A program made the translations under genes and the position numbers. A stretch of DNA of 64,000 nucleotides, taken from positions 46,848 to 110,847 of the forward strand of contig NZ_JAVDPZ010000013.1 in assembly GCF_031453995.1 (NCBI RefSeq), given 5' to 3'. The notes under the pieces were generated by a model that was not told the origin of the DNA, did not search any database, and saw only the letters and a program-made list of their open reading frames with translations. This document shows positions 20,013 through 27,488 of this stretch, one piece after another. Source of the DNA: Nitrobacter vulgaris (GTDB taxonomy: Bacteria > Pseudomonadota > Alphaproteobacteria > Rhizobiales > Xanthobacteraceae). Each line of letters opens with the position of its first letter. The first letter of the stretch is position 1.

Positions 20013-20977
20013 TGATGATCCTTCGCTTCCGCAGAACCCTCGGCCCGGCCGCGGCGGTCATACTGGCGGCAGTATCGGCCTCCACCGCGCTCGCACAAAC
20101 GGCGCCGGCCAACGCCTCCGCGCTGTCGACAGGCAGCACCGCACCCGTTTCTTCGGTCGCAACCGCGCAATCCGGCACGCCGACGCAGAGCCTGTCCGGA
20201 AGGGCGATCGACAAGGTAGCGACAATTGCTGCTCGCGCGCGCGACATCTTCAATCGCGTCCCTTGCCTGCCGCCGAAGGGTGTCTCGCAGTCGGTGGGAT
20301 CACTGCCTCATGTGGCGGCCAAGCTTGCCGCCAACAAACCGGTTGTCATCGTCGCCTTCGGTTCGTCCTCGACGCAGGGTTACGGCGCGACGTCGCCAGA
20401 ATTCAATTATCCGAACCGGCTGGCGGCCCAGTTGCACCGCAAATATCCGGCCGCCGCCATCACCGTGCTCAATCGCGGCAAGGGCGGCGAGGACGCGCCC
20501 GAGATGATAAAGCGGCTGCGAACGGAAGTGATCGATGCCAAGCCGGACATGGTGATCTGGCAGGTCGGCACCAACGCGGTGCTACGCAATCTCGATCCCG
20601 CGAGCACCGCAAAAACCGTCGAAGACGGCGTCGCGACCATTCAGGCCTCCGGCGCCGATCTGGTCCTGATCGATCCGCAATACGCGCCCGCCGTCAATGC
20701 CAGGGGCGAGAATGCCGGCAGAATGGTCGGTCTGCTGAACCGGGTCGCGCACTACAGGCATGTGGGGATTTTCCCGCGCTTCGAGGTCATGCGCGACTGG
20801 CACGACCGGCAGTCGCTACCGTTCGACACCTTCGTGACCAAGGACGGCCTTCACATGAACGACTGGGGTTATGCCTGTTTCGCCCAGTTGCTCGGCGACA
20901 ACATCATCAAGTCGGTGGATCAGGTCCAGGCTGGCGCCAGTTTACCGGCGGCCGCGACTGTCAATCGGCCTTTGTGA
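20012..20977 (+). CDS. SGNH/GDSL hydrolase, periplasmic esterase or acyltransferase
   Basis: The start is the ATG at 20012, inside the TGATG overlap with the previous stop, giving 321 residues. A signal peptide ends near ALAQ, followed by a Thr/Ser/Ala-rich linker to about residue 55. The SGNH blocks are all visible: IVAFGSSSTQG (nucleophile Ser), the Asn in WQVGTNAVLR, and Asp-x-x-His in KDGLHMNDWGY. It is probably an O-acyl esterase or transferase acting on a periplasmic glycan, coupled to OpgC. The reaction direction and the acyl group (succinyl or acetyl) cannot be read from the sequence. Confidence 0.85.
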   Translation: MMILRFRRTLGPAAAVILAAVSASTALAQTAPANASALSTGSTAPVSSVATAQSGTPTQSLSGRAIDKVATIAARARDIFNRVPCLPPKGVSQSVGSLPHVAAKLAANKPVVIVAFGSSSTQGYGATSPEFNYPNRLAAQLHRKYPAAAITVLNRGKGGEDAPEMIKRLRTEVIDAKPDMVIWQVGTNAVLRNLDPASTAKTVEDGVATIQASGADLVLIDPQYAPAVNARGENAGRMVGLLNRVAHYRHVGIFPRFEVMRDWHDRQSLPFDTFVTKDGLHMNDWGYACFAQLLGDNIIKSVDQVQAGASLPAAATVNRPL

Positions 20978-21016
20978 GACTTTACCACCTTTCCCTGTTG
21001 GAAAGGGAAGAAAGCC

Positions 21017-22210
21017 TCACACCTTGTCCAGTGCGGCAACAAGATCCTCGATCAGGTCGTCCTTGTGTTCGAGACCGGCCGAATAGCGGATGAAGCCTTC
21101 GCCGATCCCGAGCCCGGCGCGGACTTCCGGGGCAAGGCGCTGGTGGGTGGTGGTTGCCGGATGGGTGACGAGACTCTTGGCGTCGCCGAGGTTGTTCGAG
21201 ATGCGCGCGAGCTTCAACGCGTTGAGACACCGAAACGCCGCCGCCTTGCCACCCTTGACATCGAAGCCGATCAGCGTCGAGCCGGCGCGCATCTGCTTTT
21301 TCACCAGCGCCGCCTGCGGATGGTCCGGCCGGCCCGGATAGATGAGGCGGGACACTTTCGGATGCGACGCCAGCACCTCCGCGATCGCCGCGGCGCTCTC
21401 GGTTTGCTGGCGCACGCGGACGCTGAGCGTCTCCAATCCCTTCAGGAGAATCCAGGCGTTGAACGGCGAGATCGACGGTCCGGTCTGGCGTATAAAGGTC
21501 TGGAGATGATCCTGGACGAAAGCGTTCGACGACAGGATGACGCCGCCGAGGGTCCGTCCCTGGCCATCGATGTGCTTGGTAGCCGAATACACTACAACGT
21601 CGGCGCCGAGCTCCAGCGGGCTTTGCCAGATCGGTGTCGCGAACACATTGTCGACGATCAGCCGAGCGCCAGCCTGATGCGCGATCTCGGCGATGCCACC
21701 GATGTCGAGCACGTCGAGCGTCGGGTTGGTCGGGCTTTCGATGAAGCAGGTTTTGGTGTTCGGCCGCATCGCCTTGCGCCATTGATCGAGATCAAGGCCG
21801 TCAACCAGCGTGGATTCGATGCCGTAGCGGGGCAGCAGGTCTTCGACCACATAGCGGCAGGAGCCGAACAAGGCCTTTGCCGCCACCACATGATCGCCCG
21901 CCTTCAGCGGCGCCAGCATCGCGGTGGTCACCGCGGCCATGCCCGTCGCGAGGGCGCGCGCGGTCTCCGCGCCTTCGAGCGCAGCCATGCGCTGCTCGAA
22001 CATCGCGACCGTCGGGTTGGAGTAGCGCGAGTAGATGAAGCCGGGATCTTCGCCCTTGAATCGCGCCTCACACTGTTCGGCGGTGTCGTAGACGTAACCT
22101 TGAGTCAGGAACAGGGCTTCCGAGGTCTCGGCGAACTGCGAACGTAGCGTGCCGGAATGAACCAGCCGGGTTTCAGGGTGATAGCGGGATGCGGACTTGG
22201 TCTCGGACAT
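21017..22210 (-). CDS. metZ: O-succinylhomoserine sulfhydrylase
   Basis: From the ATG at 22210, with GGAG 5 nt or so upstream, the protein has 397 residues; in-frame codons to 22273 lie inside the riboswitch leader. It is a Cys/Met-metabolism PLP enzyme: the PLP-binding Lys is in YSATKHIDGQGR, with SRYSNPT and ESPTNPTLDV also typical. It makes homocysteine from O-succinylhomoserine and sulfide in methionine synthesis. The leader contains a SAM-II riboswitch and a terminator, so expression should fall when S-adenosylmethionine is high. Confidence 0.93.
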   Translation of the reverse strand: MSETKSASRYHPETRLVHSGTLRSQFAETSEALFLTQGYVYDTAEQCEARFKGEDPGFIYSRYSNPTVAMFEQRMAALEGAETARALATGMAAVTTAMLAPLKAGDHVVAAKALFGSCRYVVEDLLPRYGIESTLVDGLDLDQWRKAMRPNTKTCFIESPTNPTLDVLDIGGIAEIAHQAGARLIVDNVFATPIWQSPLELGADVVVYSATKHIDGQGRTLGGVILSSNAFVQDHLQTFIRQTGPSISPFNAWILLKGLETLSVRVRQQTESAAAIAEVLASHPKVSRLIYPGRPDHPQAALVKKQMRAGSTLIGFDVKGGKAAAFRCLNALKLARISNNLGDAKSLVTHPATTTHQRLAPEVRAGLGIGEGFIRYSAGLEHKDDLIEDLVAALDKV

Positions 22211-22246
22211 ATGATCTCCTGCGTGTCCGCTGCGGACAGCGGCCAC

Positions 22247-22280
22247 AAAAAAACCGGCCTGGAAGAACTCCACAAGCCGG
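22247..22280 (-). terminator. Riboswitch-controlled intrinsic terminator upstream of metZ
   Basis: On the minus strand CCGGCTTGTGGAG folds back on TTCTTCCAGGCCGG and is followed by seven T residues, a classic intrinsic terminator inside the leader. The 5' arm overlaps a competing hairpin (CCGGG...CCCGG at about 22278-22298), which looks like an antiterminator. Confidence 0.75.
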
Positions 22281-22300
22281 GATCACATTGTCCCCGGCCT

Positions 22301-22355
22301 GTTTAGCGACTTATTTAACGTGGCTGCAAGCCGGCCGGCTCAAATCACCACGGAA
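22301..22355 (-). ncRNA. SAM-II riboswitch aptamer (metA/metZ leader)
   Basis: The minus strand reads CGTGG, then TGATTTGAGCCGGC, GGCTTGCAG, CCACG, then TTAAATAAGTCGCTAAA. This is the SAM-II architecture: P1 stem CGTGG/CCACG, the conserved TGATTTG loop start, TTGCA, and the 3' GCTAAA that forms the pseudoknot. SAM-II elements are known upstream of methionine genes in alphaproteobacteria. It lies about 90 nt ahead of the metZ start. Confidence 0.93.
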
Positions 22356-22533
22356 CGCTGTCATGCCTAATCCCGCCTCTCCCGTCCGTCAAGCCAATCA
22401 ATTGACAATCGCAATCGGCTGGCTGCAAATCCGGATTCAGACGCCAGAACCCTGCCTCTCGCCGACGGACAAGCACTAAAAGCCCCTGCTCCTGTTTTCG
22501 GGTCGATATCGCCCAGGCCGTAAAGACGACATC

Positions 22534-23640
22534 GTGTCATTCTCGCTCCCTCCCGACGCCAACGGCATTCTGCCCGACCGCATGATCGCGGCGATGGCCG
22601 ACGCAGGCCTGATCCTGCCGGAATATCCGTTTGTCGAGAGCCAGATCCAGCCGGCAAGCCTCGATCTGCGGCTCGGCGCCATGGCTTATCGGGTGCGCGC
22701 CAGCTTTCTGCCGGGGCCGGACGCAACCGTCGCTGAACGCATCGACGAGCTCAAGCTGCACGAAGTCGATCTTTCCGACGGCGCGGTGCTGGAGACCAAC
22801 TGCGTTTACATCGTGCCGCTGCTGGAGAGCCTGGCCCTGCCGCCCGAAATCATCGCCGCCGCTAATCCAAAAAGCTCGACCGGCCGCCTCGACGTGTTCA
22901 CGCGCGTGATCGCCGACGGCACCCGGCGCTTCGACATGATCGGCGCCGGCTATCACGGGCCGCTCTATGCGGAGATCAGTCCCAAGACGTTTCCAGTGCT
23001 CCTGCGCGAGGGATCGCGGCTGTCGCAGGTCCGCTTCCGCACCGGAGAGGCCGTTCTCGATGCCCACGAGCTCGAAGCCCTGCACGGACGGGAGCGGCTC
23101 GTCGATGTCGACGACGCCGATCTCGTCAACGGCGTGGCGCTCAGCGTCGATCTTTCGGGCGACTATGCCAACGGCTTTGTCGGCTATCGCGCCAAGCGCC
23201 ATACCGGAGTGGTCGATATCGATCGCCGCGGCGGCTATGCGGTCGGTGAGTTCTGGGAGCCGATCGCGGCGCGGCCGGACGGCAGCCTGATCCTGGATCC
23301 TGGCGAGTTCTATATTCTCGCCTCGAAGGAAGCTGTTCAGGTGCCGCCGGACTACGCCGCGGAAATGGTGCCGTTCGATCCGCTGGTCGGCGAGTTCCGC
23401 GTGCACTACGCAGGCTTCTTCGATCCCGGCTTCGGCTATGCCGGCGCGGGCGGACAGGGTTCACGTGCGGTGCTCGAGGTGCGCTCGCGCGAGGTGCCGT
23501 TCATTCTCGAGCACGGCCAGATCGTCGGCCGCCTCGTCTATGAGAAGATGCTGTCGCGGCCCGACGCGATGTACGGCCAGCGCATCGGCTCCAACTACCA
23601 GGCCCAGGGCCTCAAGTTGTCAAAGCATTTCCGGTTGTAA
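22534..23640 (+). CDS. dcd: 2'-deoxycytidine 5'-triphosphate deaminase (long Dcd form)
   Basis: The 368-residue protein starts at GTG 22534 (VSFSLPPDANGILPD). It is the long, duplicated type of dCTP deaminase found in alphaproteobacteria: QIQPASLDLRLG in the first half, ANPKSSTGRLDVFTRVI centrally, and a second dUTPase-like repeat ending with AVLEVRSREVPFILEHGQ. Dcd converts dCTP to dUTP for thymidylate synthesis. It is divergent from the metZ leader, and no ribosome-binding site stands out ahead of the GTG. Confidence 0.9.
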   Translation: MSFSLPPDANGILPDRMIAAMADAGLILPEYPFVESQIQPASLDLRLGAMAYRVRASFLPGPDATVAERIDELKLHEVDLSDGAVLETNCVYIVPLLESLALPPEIIAAANPKSSTGRLDVFTRVIADGTRRFDMIGAGYHGPLYAEISPKTFPVLLREGSRLSQVRFRTGEAVLDAHELEALHGRERLVDVDDADLVNGVALSVDLSGDYANGFVGYRAKRHTGVVDIDRRGGYAVGEFWEPIAARPDGSLILDPGEFYILASKEAVQVPPDYAAEMVPFDPLVGEFRVHYAGFFDPGFGYAGAGGQGSRAVLEVRSREVPFILEHGQIVGRLVYEKMLSRPDAMYGQRIGSNYQAQGLKLSKHFRL

Positions 23641-23703
23641 GATCGTAAAGGCCTGCTGCTGATTCCATCAGAAGCGGAAAGGCACTAGCCTCATCCTTTG
23701 ATT

Positions 23704-23752
23704 GAGCATGATCTTATCCGAAAACCGGCTTTCCCTTTTCGGGATCATGCTC
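23704..23752. repeat. Palindromic repeat GAGCATGATC...GATCATGCTC
   Basis: The element has near-perfect inverted ends (GAGCATGATC and GATCATGCTC) around CCGAAAACCGG and TTTTCGGG. It is the most widespread intergenic palindrome of Bradyrhizobiaceae. It sits directly ahead of the fluoride riboswitch and after dcd, so it may end dcd transcription. Confidence 0.7.
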
Positions 23753-23771
23753 TAGCATAACCGAAATCGAT

Positions 23772-23816
23772 GGGGATGGAGTCCCCCGACAACCGCCGCA
23801 GGCTGATGACTCCTAC
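23772..23816 (+). ncRNA. Fluoride (crcB) riboswitch aptamer
   Basis: The stretch reads GGGGATGGAGTCCCC, then GACAACCGCC, then GGCTGATGACTCCTAC. It matches the crcB-motif consensus, with the GATGG loop, the AACCGC strand and the invariant CTGATGRCTCCTAC end. Fluoride binding should turn on the downstream membrane protein and crcB. Confidence 0.93.
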
Positions 23817-23840
23817 CGGGCGCCTTTGCGTCGGTAGGAG
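23810..23840 (+). promoter_or_regulatory. Expression-platform hairpin of the fluoride riboswitch
   Basis: CTCCTACCG pairs perfectly with CGGTAGGAG nine bases each way. The 5' arm is also the 3' end of the aptamer, so ligand-bound aptamer and this hairpin exclude each other. It is followed by CTATTTCCTT, a weak T run, so it could be a terminator. A sequestered GGTAGGAG could alternatively act at translation, but the next start is 38 nt away. Confidence 0.6.
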
Positions 23841-23878
23841 CTATTTCCTTCCCCGCTGCGCCCGAGAAAGGGCGCGTG

Positions 23879-24088
23879 ATGAACAGACTTCCGAGTTCGC
23901 TATCGGTCTCGTTGTGGGGCGTCGGCGTTTGCTGGGTGGCCGTTGCGATCGGCTACCTGATGGATTCCGAGACGCTCCCGGTGATTTCCCTATTGATCTC
24001 TCTGGCGGTTCTTCTGGCGATCCCTCTGGTGGTCATCGGCGTCTTGGGCGGTATGGCCGAATGGCCGCAGAAGGAGCAAAAGCCTTGA
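23879..24088 (+). CDS. Small two-helix membrane protein in the fluoride-riboswitch operon
   Basis: This 69-residue protein starts at ATG 23879. It has two predicted transmembrane segments (about residues 10-28 and 35-58: WGVGVCWVAVAIGYLM and LLISLAVLLAIPLVVIGVL) and a charged C-terminus AEWPQKEQKP. No family is recognised. It lies between the riboswitch and crcB and its TGA overlaps the TTG start of crcB, so its expression is fluoride-controlled and coupled to CrcB. A role in fluoride export or as a CrcB partner is inferred from position only. Confidence 0.7.
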   Translation: MNRLPSSLSVSLWGVGVCWVAVAIGYLMDSETLPVISLLISLAVLLAIPLVVIGVLGGMAEWPQKEQKP

Positions 24089-24465
24089 AGTGGACGTATA
24101 TCCTGGCCGTCGCAGCCGGCGGGTCGCTGGGATCGGTGGCCCGCTATCTCGTCGCCATCGGTTTCGGCAAATTGCTGGGCCCGAAGTTTCCGTGGGGAAC
24201 GCTCGTCATCAATGTCACGGGGTCGCTTCTGATCGGACTGTTCGCCGGCCTGTTCGCTGTCCGATGGAGTCTGCCTCAAGCCGTACGCATCTTCCTTATC
24301 GTCGGAATCTGCGGCGGCTACACCACGTTCTCCACGTTCTCGCTCGATTCATTCTATCTGATCCAGCGGGGCGAAGTGGCTGCCGCCGCCTTTTACATGA
24401 TCGTTTCCGTCGTGCTATCGGTTGGCGCGGTGATCGCGGGCTTACAGATTGTGCGGGTGCTTTAG
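24085..24465 (+). CDS. crcB: Fluoride ion channel CrcB/Fluc
   Basis: The 126-residue protein has four transmembrane helices. Family motifs are GGSLGSVARY (about residues 11-20), GTLVINVTGSLLIGL, and GGYTTFSTFSLD. The start is TTG 24085, overlapping the previous TGA (TTGA) and preceded by AAGGAG at the right spacing; there is no ATG in the vicinity. Fluc channels are dual-topology dimers that expel fluoride. Regulation is by the riboswitch at 23772. Confidence 0.93.
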   Translation: MKWTYILAVAAGGSLGSVARYLVAIGFGKLLGPKFPWGTLVINVTGSLLIGLFAGLFAVRWSLPQAVRIFLIVGICGGYTTFSTFSLDSFYLIQRGEVAAAAFYMIVSVVLSVGAVIAGLQIVRVL

Positions 24466-24568
24466 AACGATCCTTCGGACATTTCCCCGCTGTTGCGGAG
24501 CGGTTCGCTCGCTTGACGTCTTGGCGGGCTGAGCGCCATCGGTTACATCAGGGGTGGAGAGCCGATAA

Positions 24569-24642
24569 GCGGGCGTAGTTCAATGGTAGAACGGCAGCTT
24601 CCCAAGCTGCATACGAGGGTTCGATTCCCTTCGCCCGCTCCA
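24569..24642 (+). tRNA. tRNA-Gly (CCC)
   Basis: The 74 nt gene folds as a cloverleaf. The acceptor arm pairs GCGGGCG with CGCCCGC, with T as discriminator and an encoded CCA. The D arm contains TAGTTCAATGGTAGA, the anticodon stem is GCAGC/GCTGC with loop TTCCCAA (anticodon CCC), and the T arm is AGGGTTCGATTCCCT. Confidence 0.97.
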
Positions 24643-24695
24643 ACGTCGTCCGGCGGTCTCCTGCCGCCCGACCGTGCGCTTCCGTCTCCCAAGGA

Positions 24696-25052
24696 TTACG
24701 GCGCGATCGTCAGCCTGGCTTTCATATTGGGATGGAAGCGGCAGTAGTAGTCGATCATTCCCGCCTTTTTCAGAACGAGCTTGACGGTTTTGTTCGGCGG
24801 CAGCGTCACGTCCCAGTCGCCGTTTCGGGCCGTCGCGGTATGTGCGAAGATGTCCTCGTTGACCCATTCGACGGTGTCGCCGACCTTGGCCTCCATCTCG
24901 ACCGGCATGAAAGCGAGGTCCTGCATCGAAACTCGAACCGTCGCCGCGCGGGCCGCGGCGGATAGTCCCAAGGTCGCGACCCCCATGCCCACGATGCTTA
25001 GGGCTGAGATTCCCAAGGCTGCGGCAATCGGGAGATATCCGTCCGGCTTCAT
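24696..25052 (-). CDS. Periplasmic cupredoxin-domain protein
   Basis: The 118-residue protein has a signal peptide (to about ARA at residue 36). Its blue-copper fold has likely ligands His in DIFAHTATA, Cys and His in YYCRFHPNM, and Met in the same motif. It resembles amicyanin/plastocyanin-like small copper proteins used for electron transfer or copper handling. It is the last gene of an apparent operon with a DUF4142 protein and an RNA polymerase sigma factor (spacing 8 bp to the former). Confidence 0.88.
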   Translation of the reverse strand: MKPDGYLPIAAALGISALSIVGMGVATLGLSAAARAATVRVSMQDLAFMPVEMEAKVGDTVEWVNEDIFAHTATARNGDWDVTLPPNKTVKLVLKKAGMIDYYCRFHPNMKARLTIAP

Positions 25053-25060
25053 GGCGCGCC

Positions 25061-25582
25061 CTACTTCAGTTCGGCCGCGACTTGTTCGGCATGTTGCTCG
25101 TGGCCCTGGAAGATCTTCAGCCCCGTCTGCAGCAGGCTCTTCAGCTCGTCATTGCTGGCCGACGGAATGAGCAGGGTTTCAAGGGCGTTGTCGACCGCCT
25201 TGTGATAGGCGACCTCGTTGTCGACATAGGCCTTGTCGAACGCGGCGCCCTTCAGTTTCGACAACTCCTTGAGTTTGGCGGCGGCGTTCTTGGACAGCGT
25301 GCGGCTGGTGTCGTTGTCTTCAGGGGTGACCTTCAGCTTCTTGACCAGTGCGAGCGCCTTCTCGTTCACCGCCTCATGATCCCGCACCATATCGGCGGCA
25401 AAGGCCTTCACGTCCTTGTTGGTGGATTTCTCCAGCGCCTGCTTCGCAGCGGTGACATCGATGACGCCGGCGGTGTAGGCGATATGCGCGATCTGCGGAT
25501 CGGTGGGTTTCGCGCCCTGCGCGAAGGCACCGCTGCTTAGCAGTGCTGCGGCGGCGATCGCCGTGCTCAGTCGAACGAACAT
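25061..25582 (-). CDS. DUF4142-domain periplasmic protein
   Basis: The 173-residue protein has a cleavable signal peptide (ends SGAFAQG) and a DUF4142 four-helix, ferritin-like bundle: IAHIAYTAGVIDVTAAKQAL, KAFAADMVRDHEAVNEKAL, and FDKAYVDNEVAYHKAVDNAL. The histidines spaced on these helices recall metal binding, but the function is not known. A good ribosome-binding site (CAGGAG) precedes the ATG. It lies between an ECF-type sigma gene and the cupredoxin gene. Confidence 0.88.
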   Translation of the reverse strand: MFVRLSTAIAAAALLSSGAFAQGAKPTDPQIAHIAYTAGVIDVTAAKQALEKSTNKDVKAFAADMVRDHEAVNEKALALVKKLKVTPEDNDTSRTLSKNAAAKLKELSKLKGAAFDKAYVDNEVAYHKAVDNALETLLIPSASNDELKSLLQTGLKIFQGHEQHAEQVAAELK

Positions 25583-25677
25583 TCTTGATACTCCTGTGAC
25601 GCCGCGATTCGAAAATCGCCGGACGTTTTGTTGCGATACACAGGATTGGATGCGGCCCCGCGGAACAGGTTCCCGAA

Positions 25678-26370
25678 TTATTTAGTCAGACCAAGCCGGC
25701 CGAGAACCGCATCGGTCAGGCGCGCGCATCGTTTGCCGGCGAAGGGAAAGGCCTCCATCATGACCGGGCCGACCTTCTTTTCCACGTTCGCACGCAGCAT
25801 CGTGCGAGCACGATGAAGCCGCGTCTTCACGGTTTCCGGCTTGAGATCGAGGAGCTCAGCGGTCTCCTCCACGTTCATTCCCTCGATCACGCGGGTGATG
25901 AAGACGATGCGGAATGCCTCGGGCAGTTCGTCAACCGCCTGCTCGACGATGTGCTGTATTTCGCGCTGGGCCATGGTTTTTTCGGGGTCATCGGAAACGG
26001 CGGACACGGGAAACTGGATGATCTGGGCGTTCAGCACACCCGGCTCCAGCGTGGTCCAGTCGACGGTGGGGCGCAGGCGTCGCCTCCGGCCAAGCGCCTC
26101 GTTGATGGCGATACGCGCCAGCCAGGTTGCGAGACGGGAGTCGCCACGAAAGCTCTCAAGATGCGTGAAGGCACGAACGTAGGTTTCCTGCACGACGTCC
26201 TCGGCCTCGCTATCGTTGCGCAGGATGCCACGCGCGATCCGGTACAGTTTGCGATTATTCGCCTGCATGATGGCGCGGATTGCGCCTTCGTCGCGCGCAC
26301 GAGCGCGGCGAACCAGTTCTAGATCGTCATCGCACGGGCCGGCGACGAGCCGGGACTGAACCTGTTGCAT
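25678..26370 (-). CDS. ECF-type RNA polymerase sigma factor
   Basis: From the ATG at 26370, with GGAG about 8 nt upstream, the protein has 230 residues. Sigma region 2 is seen in NRKLYRIARGILRNDSEAED followed by VVQETYVRAFTHLESFRGDS; region 4 in DELPEAFRIVFITRVIEGMN and ETAELLDLKPETVKTRLHRA. There is no adjacent anti-sigma gene. Instead, a DUF4142 gene and a cupredoxin gene follow in the same direction, an arrangement suggesting it drives an envelope or metal stress regulon including them. The C-terminal tail after residue 195 is basic and without recognised domain. Confidence 0.9.
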   Translation of the reverse strand: MQQVQSRLVAGPCDDDLELVRRARARDEGAIRAIMQANNRKLYRIARGILRNDSEAEDVVQETYVRAFTHLESFRGDSRLATWLARIAINEALGRRRRLRPTVDWTTLEPGVLNAQIIQFPVSAVSDDPEKTMAQREIQHIVEQAVDELPEAFRIVFITRVIEGMNVEETAELLDLKPETVKTRLHRARTMLRANVEKKVGPVMMEAFPFAGKRCARLTDAVLGRLGLTK

Positions 26371-26739
26371 GCGCCTCACTCCGGATCTCGGGATACTCCA
26401 CCGTTAGAGGAATAGATGCGGCAAAGTCGGCCAGGTTCCCTGCATTGGTTTGTTAACCATAATTCCGCTGTCCCGATGAATCGTCCCGTTCGAGCGGCGT
26501 GAGAAAAAGTAGATACCGGTTTTGCCTCGGTATCCGAGCAAATTGATCAAGCATTTCTTCACGCGACCTGGGTTCTCCTTAAGCCGAACACGCTCGGGTA
26601 AGTGCAGCGCGTCGGCAACACTGAATTCGAATCTTATTTGAGTGATCAAGGCGATCTGGACAAAACGCCAATCTCACCAGAGGCTACGGACTTGGAGCCG
26701 CACAAAGATCACCGCCGATTCGAAATCGACACGGGGCAG
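26371..26739. other. Divergent intergenic region sigma factor / ClpP-like protein
   Basis: The 369 bp gap holds no supported gene. On the minus strand GGAACC at 26434-26439 and ATCTAT at 26412-26417 are spaced like an ECF -35/-10 pair and could be an autoregulated promoter of the sigma gene, but this is a weak fit. Confidence 0.3.
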
Positions 26740-27201
26740 ATGATGAGGGTCGTGACGGGATTGCTTGCAGTGATATTCCTGCTGGGACATGTTGCTGCAA
26801 GTCATGCCGTGGTTCGGATCGGAGAGGATCGGGGCGGCCGGATCGGAACCTATCTTGATAAATATGAGGCCGTTCGCAATTCTGGCCAGTCCGTCATCAT
26901 CGACGGTCTATGTGCATCAGCTTGCACCATCGTTCTCGGTACGGTCCCGCATGACAAGATTTGCGTGACGTCCCACGCTGCTCTCGGGTTTCATGCCGCT
27001 TGGGATCTCGGATCGAACGGCCGCGCCGTCACCAATTCCGAGGCGACCCTTATGCTGTATTCGATGTACCCTTCCGCAATCCAGCGCTGGATCAAAGAGC
27101 GCGGTGGTTTGACGCGGCGCATGATCTTTCTTCGTGGCCGCCAACTCGCTGACATGTATCGTCCATGCTACCTTGACGCGCAGGCGTCGTCGGCGCGCTG
27201 A
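26740..27201 (+). CDS. Periplasmic ClpP/crotonase-fold-like hypothetical protein
   Basis: Starting at ATG 26740 gives 153 residues with a signal peptide (MMRVVTGLLAVIFLLGHV, cut near SHA). The core VIIDGLCASACTIVLGT places a Ser in the position of the ClpP-like nucleophile, and LGFHAAWD supplies a candidate catalytic His. Proteins of this kind (COG3904-like) are common and uncharacterised in Bradyrhizobiaceae. A serine hydrolase role is inferred. The frame is open back to 26602 but no signal peptide fits there. It stands alone, with a repeat-rich gap downstream. Confidence 0.7.
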   Translation: MMRVVTGLLAVIFLLGHVAASHAVVRIGEDRGGRIGTYLDKYEAVRNSGQSVIIDGLCASACTIVLGTVPHDKICVTSHAALGFHAAWDLGSNGRAVTNSEATLMLYSMYPSAIQRWIKERGGLTRRMIFLRGRQLADMYRPCYLDAQASSAR

Positions 27202-27386
27202 TCTGACATTGCCAATTCATCGTCAAAAGTGGCCAATTCATCACCACGTGATCGCACCCGGTTGCGCTTGCCTTAAGGGCGAGACTGGCCTTATCTGAAG
27301 CCTCGCCGTGTCGGCAGGGCGCTGTGGGCGCGCTACGGAACCACTGGGTCTTCGCGACGCACGCTTCCGGCCTCGCCGCCCGCTTC

Positions 27387-27440
27387 CATAGCGTTTTCGA
27401 GCGAAGTGGTGACCTGTTCGCGTGAAGAAAACGCGTCAAA
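27387..27440 (-). repeat. Dispersed 54 bp repeat, copy 2
   Basis: Read on the minus strand it starts TTTGACGCGTTTTCTTCACG and ends TCGAAAACGCTATG, matching the copies at 5241 and 38671. It is in the opposite orientation to the other two. Confidence 0.7.
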
Positions 27441-27449
27441 CAACAATCT

Positions 27450-27488
27450 AGAGCTTCGCCTCTGATTCGTCAGAAGCGAAAATGCTCT
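27450..27488. repeat. Short palindrome AGAGC...GCTCT
   Basis: AGAGCTTCGC is answered by GCGAAAATGCTCT around CTCTGATTCGTCAGAA. It is similar in ends to the element at 5142-5191 and, as there, sits immediately beside a copy of the 54 bp repeat. Confidence 0.5.

Noticed and set aside
21065..22147. A 360-codon open frame on the plus strand
   Set aside because: It is antisense to metZ, whose PLP site and riboswitch settle the coding strand.
26412..26439. An EcfG-type general stress promoter before the sigma gene
   Set aside because: GGAAC is present, but no CGTT follows at 16-17 bp; only a weak generic ECF fit remains.
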